Shown here: piece by piece, positions 34,890-46,794 of the stretch
Layout of the letters: every line of letters starts with the position of its first letter
Numbering within the stretch: the stretch's first letter is position 1
NCBI GenBank assembly: GCA_024364735.1
Contig: JAGFNQ010001602.1
Location: 1-64,000 of the forward strand
DNA length: 64,000 nucleotides
Direction of reading: 5' to 3'
Origin: Boesenbergia rotunda
Taxonomy: Eukaryota; Streptophyta; Magnoliopsida; Zingiberales; Zingiberaceae
Position numbers and translations under genes: made by a program
Notes under the pieces: generated by a model
The model's database searches: none
What the model was told of the DNA's origin: nothing
What the model saw: the letters and a program-made list of their open reading frames with translations, nothing else

Positions 34890-37663
34890 TGACGAGCCCA
34901 AATATACTAGATTAAAGTTGTCACGAAAGTATGGGCTCATCAAATTTAAATATTAATGAAATGAAATGCTGGAAACCCTTTTACAATCAAGAATATGAAA
35001 ATGTAATATAGGGGCCACAGGTCGTATTTTTCTCGGGGCTAGTTGACGTTGTTTGATTCGCGCTTGTATTTAGGTGTCGTTTATGTTTTTGGGTTTCAAA
35101 TAGAGATTTGGGTTTTGGTTTGCGATTATGAAATGAAAATGCAATGAAAATCAAGGAGAATTAACAAATGAACATAACAAGTGATAGCAAGTTATTAGCT
35201 CAACCAAAGGACCACTTAATCCATTAAAACACTTAATCAATTTGGAAGACAAACCTGATCAGTGATGCAAGGTAAATTGTTACAAAGATGAACAAAAACA
35301 GTGCAGGGACTTTTCAGCAGCAAACAAGCTTAAATGCAATCATTGCTAGCATTTCCTACTTAATACAAACACTCATGTGCAGAAATGGCAAAGTTAATCT
35401 CGAATTGCAGAGTTTCAATAATATCAATGCAGGATTTCCAAACAATGCTTTTGTGCCAAAGGTGCAGAATTGAACAAATTGTTTAAGCTGGAAAAACACA
35501 GCTGTGCGTGCAGTAATATGCAGGGAAGACTCAATCAGACTAATCAAAACAGATATTGAAGAACTCGGCACAAGTATTGAATTAATGAAAACATTCAGAC
35601 TCCAACCAAAACTGCAGAAAATGCAGTAAACTGCAGTTTTGCTGCAGAAATTCAGAATTTGATTACAGCTATTTCAAACACTGATTGCAGAAATTAATTG
35701 CAGCATGAATTTGATACCAACTCTAACAAAACAACTGATTTCAGTTGCAATGAACTGTGAACTGCAGAATTGAAGTTAACTAGCAGATTTGGTAAGCTAA
35801 GAAATGCCGAAATTCATTGTCAAATGCAGGAATTCTGGATGCAGAGATATGAATTCAGAAACAACTCATTGCTACACAAGAACTAATGCTCAGAAATCAT
35901 ATGGGTCAGTTCAGGAATGTTGCGGAAACTTGGCACAAACAAAACTGGACATGGCAGAATTGAACTTGCAGAAATTCAGTTAAAACGTTGAGTAAAGAAA
36001 TGAAAGCTATTAACAATTCAGAACTGATACAAATGCACTGCAAAACTTCAGAATAACCCGACTGAAAACTGTCGACGAGTTATTATTCACTCACACAATT
36101 CAGGAACTCAAGGACAGATGTGATACGCAAGTGGAAAATAATTAATGCGCAGCATCAGAATTGGAACACAAGGAAAAATCTGACAGAAATACAGAAACGA
36201 AATCGAATGCAAGCTATCTTAGATTAAATGCAGTAACATTGCTAACTGACTTCCTAATTCAAGAAATAAAACAATACATAAACCAAATCTGAAATAAACT
36301 GAAACTGAAAATGCTGAAACTGAAATGCGATTTCAGTTATGGACTGATACGCAACCTTACAAAATGGCACGCAAGGTTTTAAACAGAAATAAATTGAATT
36401 TAAGTGAAACATTAACTAAACTAGCTAGCTAACTACTTGCTTGAAGATTTAAAGCTAAATTACAGCTGGAACAAAGCATTAAACCAAATTAACTAATCTG
36501 AAACAAAAATGCAGAACAGAACAAGTGCAGTAATGAAATTACAGCTACAAAAACCAAATTAAACTATCTAAGCTACTCCTCAATCTTCCCTAAGCTCGAA
36601 ATCTTCTTGGTTGTCAATCAAGAGCTGGCTTCGAACCCCTAGGCACAGCAAATCAGTGGAAATTCGTTTCTGAATTCAAATCTGCTCCAATCTGCACTTG
36701 GTGGAAATTTTGATCCGATTCACTCCATCTCAATTGGGTGAGCTGCGATGATGAATTGCGAGGCTTCTAAACTCATCTGAGAACCCCTACAAATGGCTCA
36801 GAAGCTTGAAAGTGGATTGTGGTTGAGAAGAAAGGAGTCGGACTGAGGAAATGCCAAAACCGTCAAGCAAGCCCTGTTCCAACGCAAATGGACAGAATTC
36901 TTCAAGAAATTGATCCCCAAAGACTCAGAACTCGATCCAAGGTGGAGATTGAGTGGACGCGCCTCGTTTGATGAAGAAAAACGAGCTAAAATAGTGAAGA
37001 AATGAAGAAGAAGATGACTGCGGCGGAGACGCGACAAGGAAAGCTGCGGGCTCATTTCTGATTAAATAGGAAACAGTGGACGGTCCAGATTACTTTGATG
37101 AAATCCAACGGTAGATCTTGGTCTGATTTGAGCCAAACTTTTATGATGATGATCTGGGGTTAGGATCTGCCTTGTGGTAGCTCAGATCCTCCAGATTTGC
37201 AATGGATGGTCCAGATCAACTCTATCTGTGAATGGACGCTCTAGAGCCCTCCTTGCTTGATCCAACGGTTGATTGAGCTCTGATTGGGATGAAACCTTCA
37301 GATCTTGATCATAGAGCTTGATCAACCCTAACCCTAGCTCGGATTGCTTCAAATCGTCCCGGATGGCTCAGATCTAGCCGCTCTTGAATCGGACGGCCCG
37401 GATTAATCCAAACATGATAATTCGATCCGGTTCACATCCGACTCAGGTTTGAACCAGTATGCCCTAAGTCCAGGATCCTTTCTTGCCTACAAAAATATAT
37501 CAGAAAATTAGTGGCCAAATAATCCAAAAATATGCAATTTTGCAATTAAGTCCAAAATAAGATAAAGTTCCAAAACCTAGGGTAAAATCATAATTAAGCA
37601 ATAAAAACATGGGTCAAACATGGATTTTAGCAATTAAAATAATCAATAAAATGGTGCTTATCA
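34890..37663. repeat. Candidate solo LTR G (2.77 kb) inserted in element E integrase
   Basis: A 2774-bp insertion with TG...CA ends (TGACGAGCCC...GTGCTTATCA), flanked by GGGGG on both sides (34885-34889, 37664-37668). E's integrase reads FF, stop, PRTP on one side and PQQNG on the other, so the insert is cleanly bounded. The interior is AT-rich, rich in CTGCAGAAATTCAG-like words, and has no conserved protein; it does not resemble the copia LTRs here and may belong to a Ty3 lineage. A G-run target makes the duplication weaker evidence. Confidence 0.55.
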
Positions 37664-38530
37664 GGGGGTTCTAGGTCAGAAAAATTTATGGAGATATCCA
37701 TTTATTTTATAAAATTTATTAAATCTTAAATTATTAAATTCCCCCATTATCACTTCTGATTCTTTTAATTTTAATTATTTTTCATTTTTATTTAATTTAC
37801 ATAAAGTATTAAAAATTTCAAAAGTTTCATCTTTAGTTTTTAAGAATTTAACCCGAGTCAATCTAGAATAATCGTCAATTATTACTAAGCAGTATTGATT
37901 TCTACTTTGTGACTTGGCTCCATGAGAATCAAATAGGTCTAAGTGTAGGAGCTTAAGTGTTGATTTAGTTATATCTGATTGGATAGGTTTGTGGGTTGGC
38001 ATGGTTTGTTTTCCTTGTTGACATGGATTGTAGATTAGGTTTTCTAAATTTCTAAGTTTGGGTATACCCTTAACTAGTCCAGTTTGACTTAGTTTTGAGA
38101 TTAGTTTTAGATGGGTATGTCCTAGTCTTCTATGTCATAACTTAGTTTCCCCTTATTGGGTTAAAAGGCATTTGGGCATGTAGGTAGGTTAATAATATAA
38201 ATATTATTTTTTCTAATTCACTTTAGAGTTACTTTTGGGTCTTTTATGTTTTTAATCAGGTGGTCTACATTGAAAAATGTAACTATATAACCAGTATTAC
38301 AAAGTTGACTAATACTAAGCAAGTTAAACTCAAACTAGTCAACTAATAACATTGTTTTAATAGCAAAGTTTAAGTTCAATTCGATATTATTTGAACCAAT
38401 TATCTTAAGTATAATATTATTGCCAAATGCACATGATCCTAGGTTCTTGTATTTAATTTTGGTGAACTTTAATTTATTTCCAGTCATATGTCTAGAGCAC
38501 CCACTATCCAACAACCACTGATCCAAATCT
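37664..38530 (-). pseudogene. pol: Element E pol fragment: protease and integrase N-terminus
   Basis: The minus strand from 38526 reads DQWLLDSGCSRHMTGN (protease DSG), then GAG-pre-integrase remains (LSQTGLVKGIPKLRN, CQQGKQTMPTHK), then the integrase core LLHLDLFDSHG, YCLVIIDDYSRLT and a degraded SEVIMGEF (A: RSDHGGEF). Many stops break the frame. An in-frame UAG lies eight codons before the QWLLDSG block. Confidence 0.85.
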
Positions 38531-39568
38531 TTATATTTCTACATATAAAGTAATCTAATTTGGATACAATCTTATAGAGGTTTTAGGATAGATTGATTAA
38601 ATTCACTTGTCTAGTCTGTCTCACCCAATCTAAATTATCAAATATATTAGACATATGGGTGTATTTGTGAGATAGATTTTAGTCTAATTAGTTTGATCAG
38701 ATTAGCTGGATTTGGATTTGAAGACTTGATTAAATTAATTTAGGTTTGAAATTTAGTTAAGCTTTGAAGTTAAGTTTAATTTGAAATTAAATTTAATTCT
38801 TAAAGTTAATTTAAATTTGTGATTAAGTTTGATTTTAAAAGTTAAGTTAAATTTGAAATTAAGTTTGATTTTGAAATTTTAATTTAATTTAATTTTGATT
38901 TTAAAATTTTAATTTAAGTTTGAAATTAATTTAAGTTTGATTTTTAAAAAAATAGTTTAAGTTTGATTTTGAAAATTTAATTTAATTAAAAATTTCATTT
39001 ATGTTTGATTTAAAAAATTAATTTAAATTTGATTTTAAAAATTAATTTAATTATGATTTTAAAATTTATTTTAAGTTTGAGTTTTAAAAATTGGAAATTA
39101 TATTAATTAAATTAGAATTTGATTAAGGATAAAACTTAAATTTAGTTAATAAATTAAAGGTAAATTTAATTAGATTTGTTGGATTGATTGTGTTGGTTGG
39201 GTTTGATTAGCTTTTTAGATCCTTACTATCTCACCCATTTCTAAGTGTCAAAACAGGAAAACCTTATGTAGTTTGTGAGATGTATTAATTTTATTTTGAA
39301 TTTTAATTGAAATCTACAATTTGATTGAACCTTGAGTTAAATTCAAGTTTAATATGTAATCACTTAAAAGTATATTTTAATAATCAACTTCCAGGTCATG
39401 GTGTGGCACAGAGGCCTTCTTCAGTATCGGAACAACTACCCCTTCCTAGACAAAGCCTTTTAAAGAAATTATACTTTTAATTTATTCTTTGAGAAATCCT
39501 AGTCTAGGATGTGGTGAGGTAGCTTCGGCTAGTTTCATCGGGCTAAAAAGACATAATATGGTACTCCT
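38531..39568 (-). other. AT-rich gag-to-protease spacer of element E (distal part)
   Basis: No coding frame. It contains two stem-loops (39228-39281 and 38618-38673), AT-rich tandem-like AAGTTTGATTTT repeats (38740-39110), and landmarks shared with B (GAAACTAGCCGAAGCTACC near 39515-39533; AAAAGGCTTTGTC near 39450). Confidence 0.75.
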
Positions 39569-40396
39569 TGTAGGACAATTGTAGGCTAGCAAGAAGGGGT
39601 GAATTACTCTATGAGTCAGAATTCTATCTTTTGCAAGTTTTTACAAAGATGAATGTTAGTTGCAGCAATTAATTGAAAGATATAAGTAATTAAAACAAAC
39701 TAGTAAGAGACAAAAGAGTTTACTTGGTTGCAATAAGGGTGGTTGCTAATCCAAGGTAGTTGAAAGCTCCACTAGCAAGATCTCCTTTGTTTGTAGGCAG
39801 AGTAGCCTCTTACAAACTTTGAATAGCACAGGAAAAAGCTAGGCAAATATAGTACAAGAGTAAATATTGAAACCTAGCTTCTAGGAGTTATTTATAACCC
39901 AAAGACCAAAGTTATCATTGTGTTGACGTGGACCTGAGGTGCCTCAGTTGTGATCTGAGGTGCCTCAGATGGATAATCTTTTATCGACGCTATCAACAGT
40001 AAGTTGTTGATAATTTCTGTTATGAGGCACCTCAGTTCCGACTTGAGGCGTATCAATTCTGATTTGAGGCGCCTCATGTCCAAACTGAGGGACCTTAATC
40101 AGTTTTTGTGCAAAGTTGATTCTTTCAGCTGAGGCACTTCACTCAGCATCTGACGCATCTCCATCTGGTCAAAGTCAACATCCATGTTGACTCTGATTTT
40201 TTCCGACCTTCTATCGCTTAGGTGATTTCCAGCCAACTAGAGTTAGCCTCACCCGAACTCGACTCTGGCCTTTCACCTTGAACGAGCTTCCCGTTAGGAC
40301 CTTGTCGTTAAGCTAGAGGGGGTGAATAGCTTCTTTCGATTTTCTACCTACAACGTTAGCATACGCAAGCGAAAATACTAAATACAAAACAAAAAT

Positions 40397-42272
40397 TGTT
40401 GATGCAGTCTGACCTGATTGTTGTTTTGGTGTTGACACCGATTTAAGTTCAGTTGAGTGAGATCAGATAGTTAAGTCCGGATTAAGTCCTGGTCGTGGAT
40501 TGGGCCAAAGTCTGGTGAGTGAAGCTGGGTAAAAGTCCTGGTGAGTGAAGCTGGGCACGAAGTCCTAGTGAGTGAAGCTAGGTGAAGGAAATCCTGGTGA
40601 GTGAAGCCGGGTCCTAGCAAGGGAAGCTAGGTGAAGGAAATCCTAATGAGTGAAGCTAGGTGAAAGAAATCCTGGTGAGTGAAGCCGGGTCCTAGCAAGG
40701 GAAGCTAGGTGAAGGAAATCCTAGCGAGTGAAGCTAGGTGAAGGAAATCCTGGTGAGTGAAGCTAGGTGAAGTAATTCCTAGTGAGTGAAGCTAGGTTGG
40801 ACTGAGTCCTGGTGAGTGAAGCTGGGCATAATGTCTTGGTCCAGGGGACTGAGCATTAAGTGTACTAGTTAGAGAGGGCTAGGGAGCTTGTTCTCTGGAC
40901 CAGACTAAGTCAGAGAATGCAAGGGAGCCTGTTCTCTGGCCTCAGGGTCAAAATGATCAGAGCTGGATCGGTCTGAAGTTCGATCAGGGAGTTGGCACGA
41001 ACTCTCTCGATTGAAGATAGGTCTAAAGTCCGATCAGGGAGTTAGTACAAACTCTCTTGATGACTGATCAGTCCGTTGATCGATCTAGAGCCGATCCAGA
41101 AAGTTTCTAAGGAATCAGAAGCCTTCTGAACGGTCTGGTGACCGATAAGAAAACGATCAGAATGATCATAGGAATTTCTGATCAGTCAGTGGGACCGATT
41201 TGATTGGCTCTGGACCGATCAGGAGGTAGCCTGATTGGTCCAGCATGGGGCTGATTGGTCAGGCTGACCGATCAGTCCCTGGCTGATCGGTCAACTGGAC
41301 CGATCAGCCCCTGGCTGGGGTCTTGACTCTAAACCCTGAGAACTCAGTGGGTTTAAGATCGGTCTGGTGACCGATCCATGATATTTGATCGGTCAGTGAG
41401 ACCAATCAGACATTTACTGGATCGATCAGAATGGAGTTTGATCGGTCAGGAGGGAGTCGGATCGGTCAGGGTGACCGATCACCGCCTCAGAACTTTAATT
41501 CAAATGGTTGTCAGATTCCTGATTTGCTTTTGATTCGATTCTAGTTTGCTTTCCTAATAAACCTGTGAGTGTGCAGATGATGCAAAGTCAAATGGAGGAG
41601 CAAGGAGAAAGGTCAAGGGTGACTTTCTCTGGTGTCTTTTTGTTTGATATATACTTGCAGGTTTCAACGGTGCCTGACGACCTGAGGCTCCAGCTGAGGA
41701 AGGCTGAGAGCTCAGATGGGGTCAGTGGGTAATGACTGACCTGAAGCTCCAGCTGAAGAGGTCTTCAGTGAACTGAGAGCTCAGAGGAGGTCAGTGGGTG
41801 ACGCCTGTATGTGTGCAGGGAGAATCTTAAGAAGAAGAAGAGAGGGATGAGACACAAAAGAAACAACAACGAGAACAAAGAAGGGTCTGGTGTTGAGTTC
41901 TCTTTGTATATTCTTCTTGCTTAAGCTTTTCTTCTACATCTGTTGTGCTTTCTTCTTGTAGTCTCCTGTGCTTATTTTGATATACTTCTGAGATTGTCTG
42001 TGGAGAGGTTACTCCACCGAGAAGGTGAAGATTTTAGCCGGAGTTCCGGGGCTTGATCTGCTGACGATCAAGGGATTGCCCACCTCACGGGCACACGAAG
42101 GAGTAGGGGCAAGTTATCCCCGAACCTTGTAAATCTCTTGTGTTAGCGTCTGGTTTGTTTTCTTTCTGTTCTGATTTTTCTGCTGCTAACCTAAGTGCAA
42201 AAAGAAAAAGAAGCCAATTTTTAGTGGTCGGCTATTCACACCCCCCTCTCTAGCCATCCCAGATATCCAACA
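40397..42272 (+). repeat. 5' LTR of element D
   Basis: U3 tandem units of the form CCTAGTGAGTGAAGCTAGG (40468-40860), GATCGGTC/GACCGATC-like array (about 40965-41490), U5 tract near 42236, end CCAACA. Confidence 0.93.
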
Positions 42273-42328
42273 AGTGGTATTAGAGCCTGGGGCTCTTTCA
42301 AACGGATTAACACCCGAAGAGCAAGAGA

Positions 42329-43587
42329 ATGGCTTTAAGAGAAGGTTTCAGCACCAACATACCACCTTTCTTTGATGGAGCAGACTTCCAGTATTGGAGA
42401 TCAAGAATGGAGTACTATCTAAAAACCAACATTGGCATGTGGTTTTCAGTCAAGGAGGGATTCACTCCTCCAAAGGATGCTGAGGGCAAGGAGCTTGAGT
42501 TCTCCAGATGGTCAGCCGAACAAACCAGAAAAGGTGAGGCTGATGCTAAGGCAGTGGTCACCCAGCAGTGTGGGATGACCAAGGAGAAACTCATCAAGGT
42601 TGGTCCTTTCTCAAGTGCCAAAGATCTATAGAACAAGCTCATAGAGCTACACGAAGGCACTCGAGACTCTCGGATAGCAAAAAGAGACCTCTTCCTCAGC
42701 CAACTCCAGAACCTCTCTATGGAAGAAAATGAAACAATAAGTGAGTTTCATGGTCGGTTCAAGGAGATCATCAATGGCTTGCACTCGATCGATGAAAAGG
42801 TCGAGAATCGTGACCTTGTAAGGTATGTGCATAAGTCTTTTCCTAAGAATGCCTTGTGGCCATCCATGGTAGATGCCTACAAGGTATCCAAGGATCTTTC
42901 CATTATAAAGGTAGATGATTTCTTCTATGAAATGGAGCTACATGAGATTGCTAACAAAGGCCTAAAAGAGAAGGGTATTGCTTTTGTAGCAGGGGACAAA
43001 AGAAAGAAGAAGAAGGAAAAGAAGAAGGAGGAGAAGAGCACCCGTCACGTGGCTCTTATGGCATTGGAAGAGTCAAATGAAGAAAGTGGTAACGAATCAA
43101 GTGATCCATCAACTACGGCTTCATCATCTTCGGATGTTGAAGAGGTAATTTCTCCCGAGCTTGATAAGTGTTATAGGACTATAGCTTAACTACTTTGCTT
43201 AAGAAATCTAAGAACAAAGTAAAGTCCTTAAAATTAGAAGTAGAACAATTGAGAACCTCCAATGATAATAATATAGATGATTTGCATGTTGAGGTACTTG
43301 AGGATGAGAACAAGGCCCTAAAGAGTGAAAATGAAAAACTCAAGAATCTTCTTGGAAAATTTTCAAATAGCTCTAAGACATTGGATATGATCCTCAACTC
43401 CCAAAGAGCGGTCTACAACAAGGCCAGTATAGGTTACCAACCTAAGACATTTAGATCATTAAATGCTTCTAGGGTTCAAGGACTTAGGATGAAAATGACC
43501 AAGGCATGGGTACCAAAGACTTGTATTGTAGGTGCATTAGGGCCCAAGGTGTGGGTACCTAAATCATCTATCTTTCATATTGTATAG
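42329..43587 (+). pseudogene. gag: gag of element D, lacking the zinc knuckle
   Basis: MALREGFSTNIPPFFDG start and UBN2 region like A. A nonsense TAG (42629-42631) replaces the Trp codon of KDLWN; the same frame continues to 43189, then shifts by 43195 and runs to UAG 43585-43587. The Lys-rich stretch (KKKKEKKKEEK) joins directly to STRHVALMAL. Relative to A, about 100 codons with the Ser-rich linker and the CCHC zinc knuckle are missing, probably deleted between AAGAAGGAGAAG-like repeats. After the UAG the frame reads ALVEGEHLSTWFV, the start of protease, but DSG is replaced by GRG. Confidence 0.88.
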
Positions 43588-44866
43588 GCATTGGTTGAGG
43601 GGGAGCATCTATCGACATGGTTTGTTGGTAGAGGGTGCTCCAAACACATGGTCATTCCTATTTGGGGATGTGCTTCTTATGATACCATTTCCCCCACTCA
43701 ATGGATAACTATGTACTACCTATGGGGAATTATTTTTCATTTCAAATTTAGGTGATTGGATTTAAACTAATTTAAACCATAAATTCCATACACAATATAG
43801 ATACATGAAAAATCTTTTCCATTTACTCTGTACTGGAAAATTTTCTCATTTGTATTTGTGGGCAGTTTGGGGAATAAATTTTGATACAAACTTGATGTAC
43901 AAACATGTTTTGGAACTTTATGGTTAAGACGGACCTTAACTTGGGACTATGCATTATCCAACTTAATCCAATCTTGGTGAATTATCAATAGAATTATGAA
44001 TTAGGTCTATGGTTAAGACAAACTTGGGACTATGGACTTGATACAAACTTGGGACTATGGATTAAATTGGATTATCAAAATTAGTTGGAGCAAACCTGAT
44101 ACAAACCTGATCATACTTGGAACATACTGATACAAACCTGATCATTCCAAGAACATACTTGGAACATACTTGATCATCCATTGTTTTTGGTACAAACCTG
44201 ATACTAATTTGATACAAACCTGTTTTGGAATTTTTTTTTTTAATTCATAAGGACTCTTGATTGTTGAAGAGAAATAAATTTTAGTTAAGGGACTAAAATC
44301 ATGTTGTTAATGCAGTCTGACCTGGAATGTATCAGAGTTTCAGAAATTTTTCTGAAATCTGATCGGTCCACAGACGAATCAGAAATATCTCTGATCGAAC
44401 ATCAATGAACCTGATCGGTCCGTAGACCAATCAGGATACTCCCTGATTGGTCAAGCAGACCGATCAGGTCGTTCCTGGATCGGTCAAGGAGACCGATCAG
44501 GACTATATGTCTGATACAGCGTGATCACACTGATATACCTGCATTACTTATTGCCATATGATGCATGTATGTTTGTGCCATGATGTATTTATAGTATATG
44601 TCTTTCATATGTAATTCAAAAATTATTCTTCGTCTTTATTTTGGGTTTGGGGAGAGACCCTTGTTTAAGGGGAAGTTATTAAACTTAATAACCAGTCTAC
44701 ACCCTTTTTAGTGTTTGACAAAGGGGGAGACGATGATTAGTTAAGTTTAGGTTTTGTTACGAGTTTAACTATTATAGGGGGAGGATTCTGATTCTCTTGC
44801 AATAATAAATCTGAATTCTAATACCTAAACATAAATCGTGTTGTCAAACAACAAAAAGGGGGAGAT
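43588..44866 (+). other. Protease stub and non-coding 3' interior of element D
   Basis: About 70 bases of protease start (to about 43655), then no coding sequence. 44040-44230 has repeats of GATACAAACCTGAT. A short GATCGGTC palindrome array sits at 44357-44512, again an internal copy of the LTR word. The purine tract ends at 44866. Confidence 0.8.
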
Positions 44867-46794
44867 TGTTGATGCAGTCTGACTTGATTGTTGTTTTGGT
44901 GTTGACACCGATTTAAGTTCAATTGAGTGAGATCAGATAGTTAAGTTCGGATTAAGTCCTGGTCGTGGACTGGGGCGAAGTCCTAGTGAGTGAAGCTGGG
45001 CAAAAGTCCTGGTGAGTGAAGCTGGGCATGAAGTCCTAGTGAGTGAAGCTAGGTGAAGAAAAACCTGGTGCGTGAAGTCGGGTCCTAGCAAGGGAATCTA
45101 GGTGAAGGAAATCCTAGTGAGTGAAGCTAGGTAAAGGAAATCCTAGTGAGTGAAGCTGGGTGAAGGAAATCCTGCTGAGTGAAGCCGGGTCCTAGCAAGG
45201 GAAGCTAGGTGAAGGAAATCCTAGTGAGTGAAGCTAGATGAAGAAAATCCTGGTGAGTAAAGTCGGGTCCTAGCAAGGGAAGCTAGGTGAAGGAAATCCT
45301 AGTGAGTGAAGCTAGGTGAAGGAAATCCTAGTGAGTGAAGCTAGGTGAAGTAATTCCTAGTGAGTGAAGCTAGGTTGGACTAAGTCCCGGTGAGTGAACC
45401 TGGGCATGAAGTCTTCGTCCAGGGGACTGAGCATTAAGTGTGCTGGTCAGAGAGGGCTAGGGAGCTTGTTCTCCGAACCAGACTGAGTTAAAGAAGGCAA
45501 GGGAGCCTGTTCTCTAGACTCAGGGTCGAAATGATCAGAGCTGGATCGGTCTGAAGTCCGATCAGGGAGTTGACACAAACTCTCTTGATGACTGATCAGT
45601 CGGTTGACCGATCCAGAGCCGATCCAGAAAGTTTCTAAGGAATCAGAACCCTTCTGAACGGTCTGGTGACTGATCAGAAAACGATCAGAATGATCAGAGG
45701 AATTTCTAATCAGTCAGTGGGACCGATCAGATAGGCTCTGGACCGATTAGGAGGTAGCCTGATCGGTCCAGCATTGGGCTGATTGGTCAGGCTGACCGAT
45801 CAGTCCCTGGTTGATCGGTCAGTTGGACCGATCAGCCCCTGGCTGGGGTCTTGACTCTAAACCCTGATAACTCAATGGGTTTAGGATCGATCTGGTGATC
45901 GATCCCTGATCTCTGATCGGCAGTGAGACCGATCAGACCTTTACTGGATCGATCAGAATGGAGTCTGATCGGTCAGGAGGGAGTCTTATCGGTCAGGGTG
46001 ACCGATCAGTGCCTCAGAACTTTAATTCAAACGATTGTCAGATTTCTAATTTGCTTCTGATTTGATTCTGATTTGCTTTGCTAATAAACCTGTGAGTGTG
46101 CAGATCATACAGAGTCAAATGGAGGAGTAAGGAGAAGGGTCAAGGGTGACTTTCTCTGGTGTCTTTTTGTTTGATATATACTTGCAGGTTTCAACGGCAC
46201 CTGACGACCTGAGGCTTCAGCTGAAGAAGGCTGAGAGCTCGGATGGGGTCAGTGGGTGACGACTGACCTGAAGCTCCAGCTGAAGAGGTCTTCAGTGAAC
46301 TGAGAGCTCAGAGGAGGTCAGTGGGTGACGCCTGTATGTCTGCAGAGAGAACCTTAAAAAGACGAAAAGAGGGATGAGACATAAAAAAAAACAAAGAAGG
46401 GTCTGATGTTCAGTTGTTGAGTTCTCTCTGTATATTCTTCTTTCTTGTGCATTTGTTCTACATCTGTTGTTCTTCCTTCTTGTAGTCTCCTGTACTTATT
46501 CTGATATACTTCTGAGACTGTCTGTGGAGAGGTTACTCCACCGAGAAGGAGAAGATTTTAGTCAAAGTTCCAGGGCTTGATCTGCCGACGATCAAGGGAT
46601 CGCCCACCTCACGGGCATGCCAAGGAGTAGGGACAAGTTATCACCAAACTTTGTAAATCTCCTGTGTTAACGTCTGGTTTGTTTTCTTTCTGTTCTATTT
46701 TTTCCGCTGCAAACCTAAGTGGAGAAAGAAAAAGAAGCCAATTTTTAGTGGCTGGCTATTCACACCCCCCTCTCTAGCCATCCCAGATCCAACA
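44867..46794 (+). repeat. 3' LTR of element D
   Basis: 1928 bp with U3 hairpin units (44956-45430) and GATC array (45535-46012), ending CCAACA at 46794. Confidence 0.93.

Larger units (their letters stand above)
40397..46794 (+). mobile_element. Element D: non-autonomous copia element, defective gag only, nested in C2
   Basis: Two LTRs (40397-42272, 1876 bp; 44867-46794, 1928 bp), a primer site variant TGGTATTAGAGC (42275-42286), and purine tract AAAAAGGGGGAGA before 44867. Flanks are AAAAT / AAAAC. The interior is 2.6 kb: gag, about 70 bases of protease start, then non-coding sequence. It is the same superfamily as A by gag, LTR ends and GATC words. Confidence 0.92.

Noticed and set aside
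36798..37055. Minus-strand 85-codon frame in solo LTR G
   Set aside because: No recognisable domain or start context, and it lies within a non-coding insertion.
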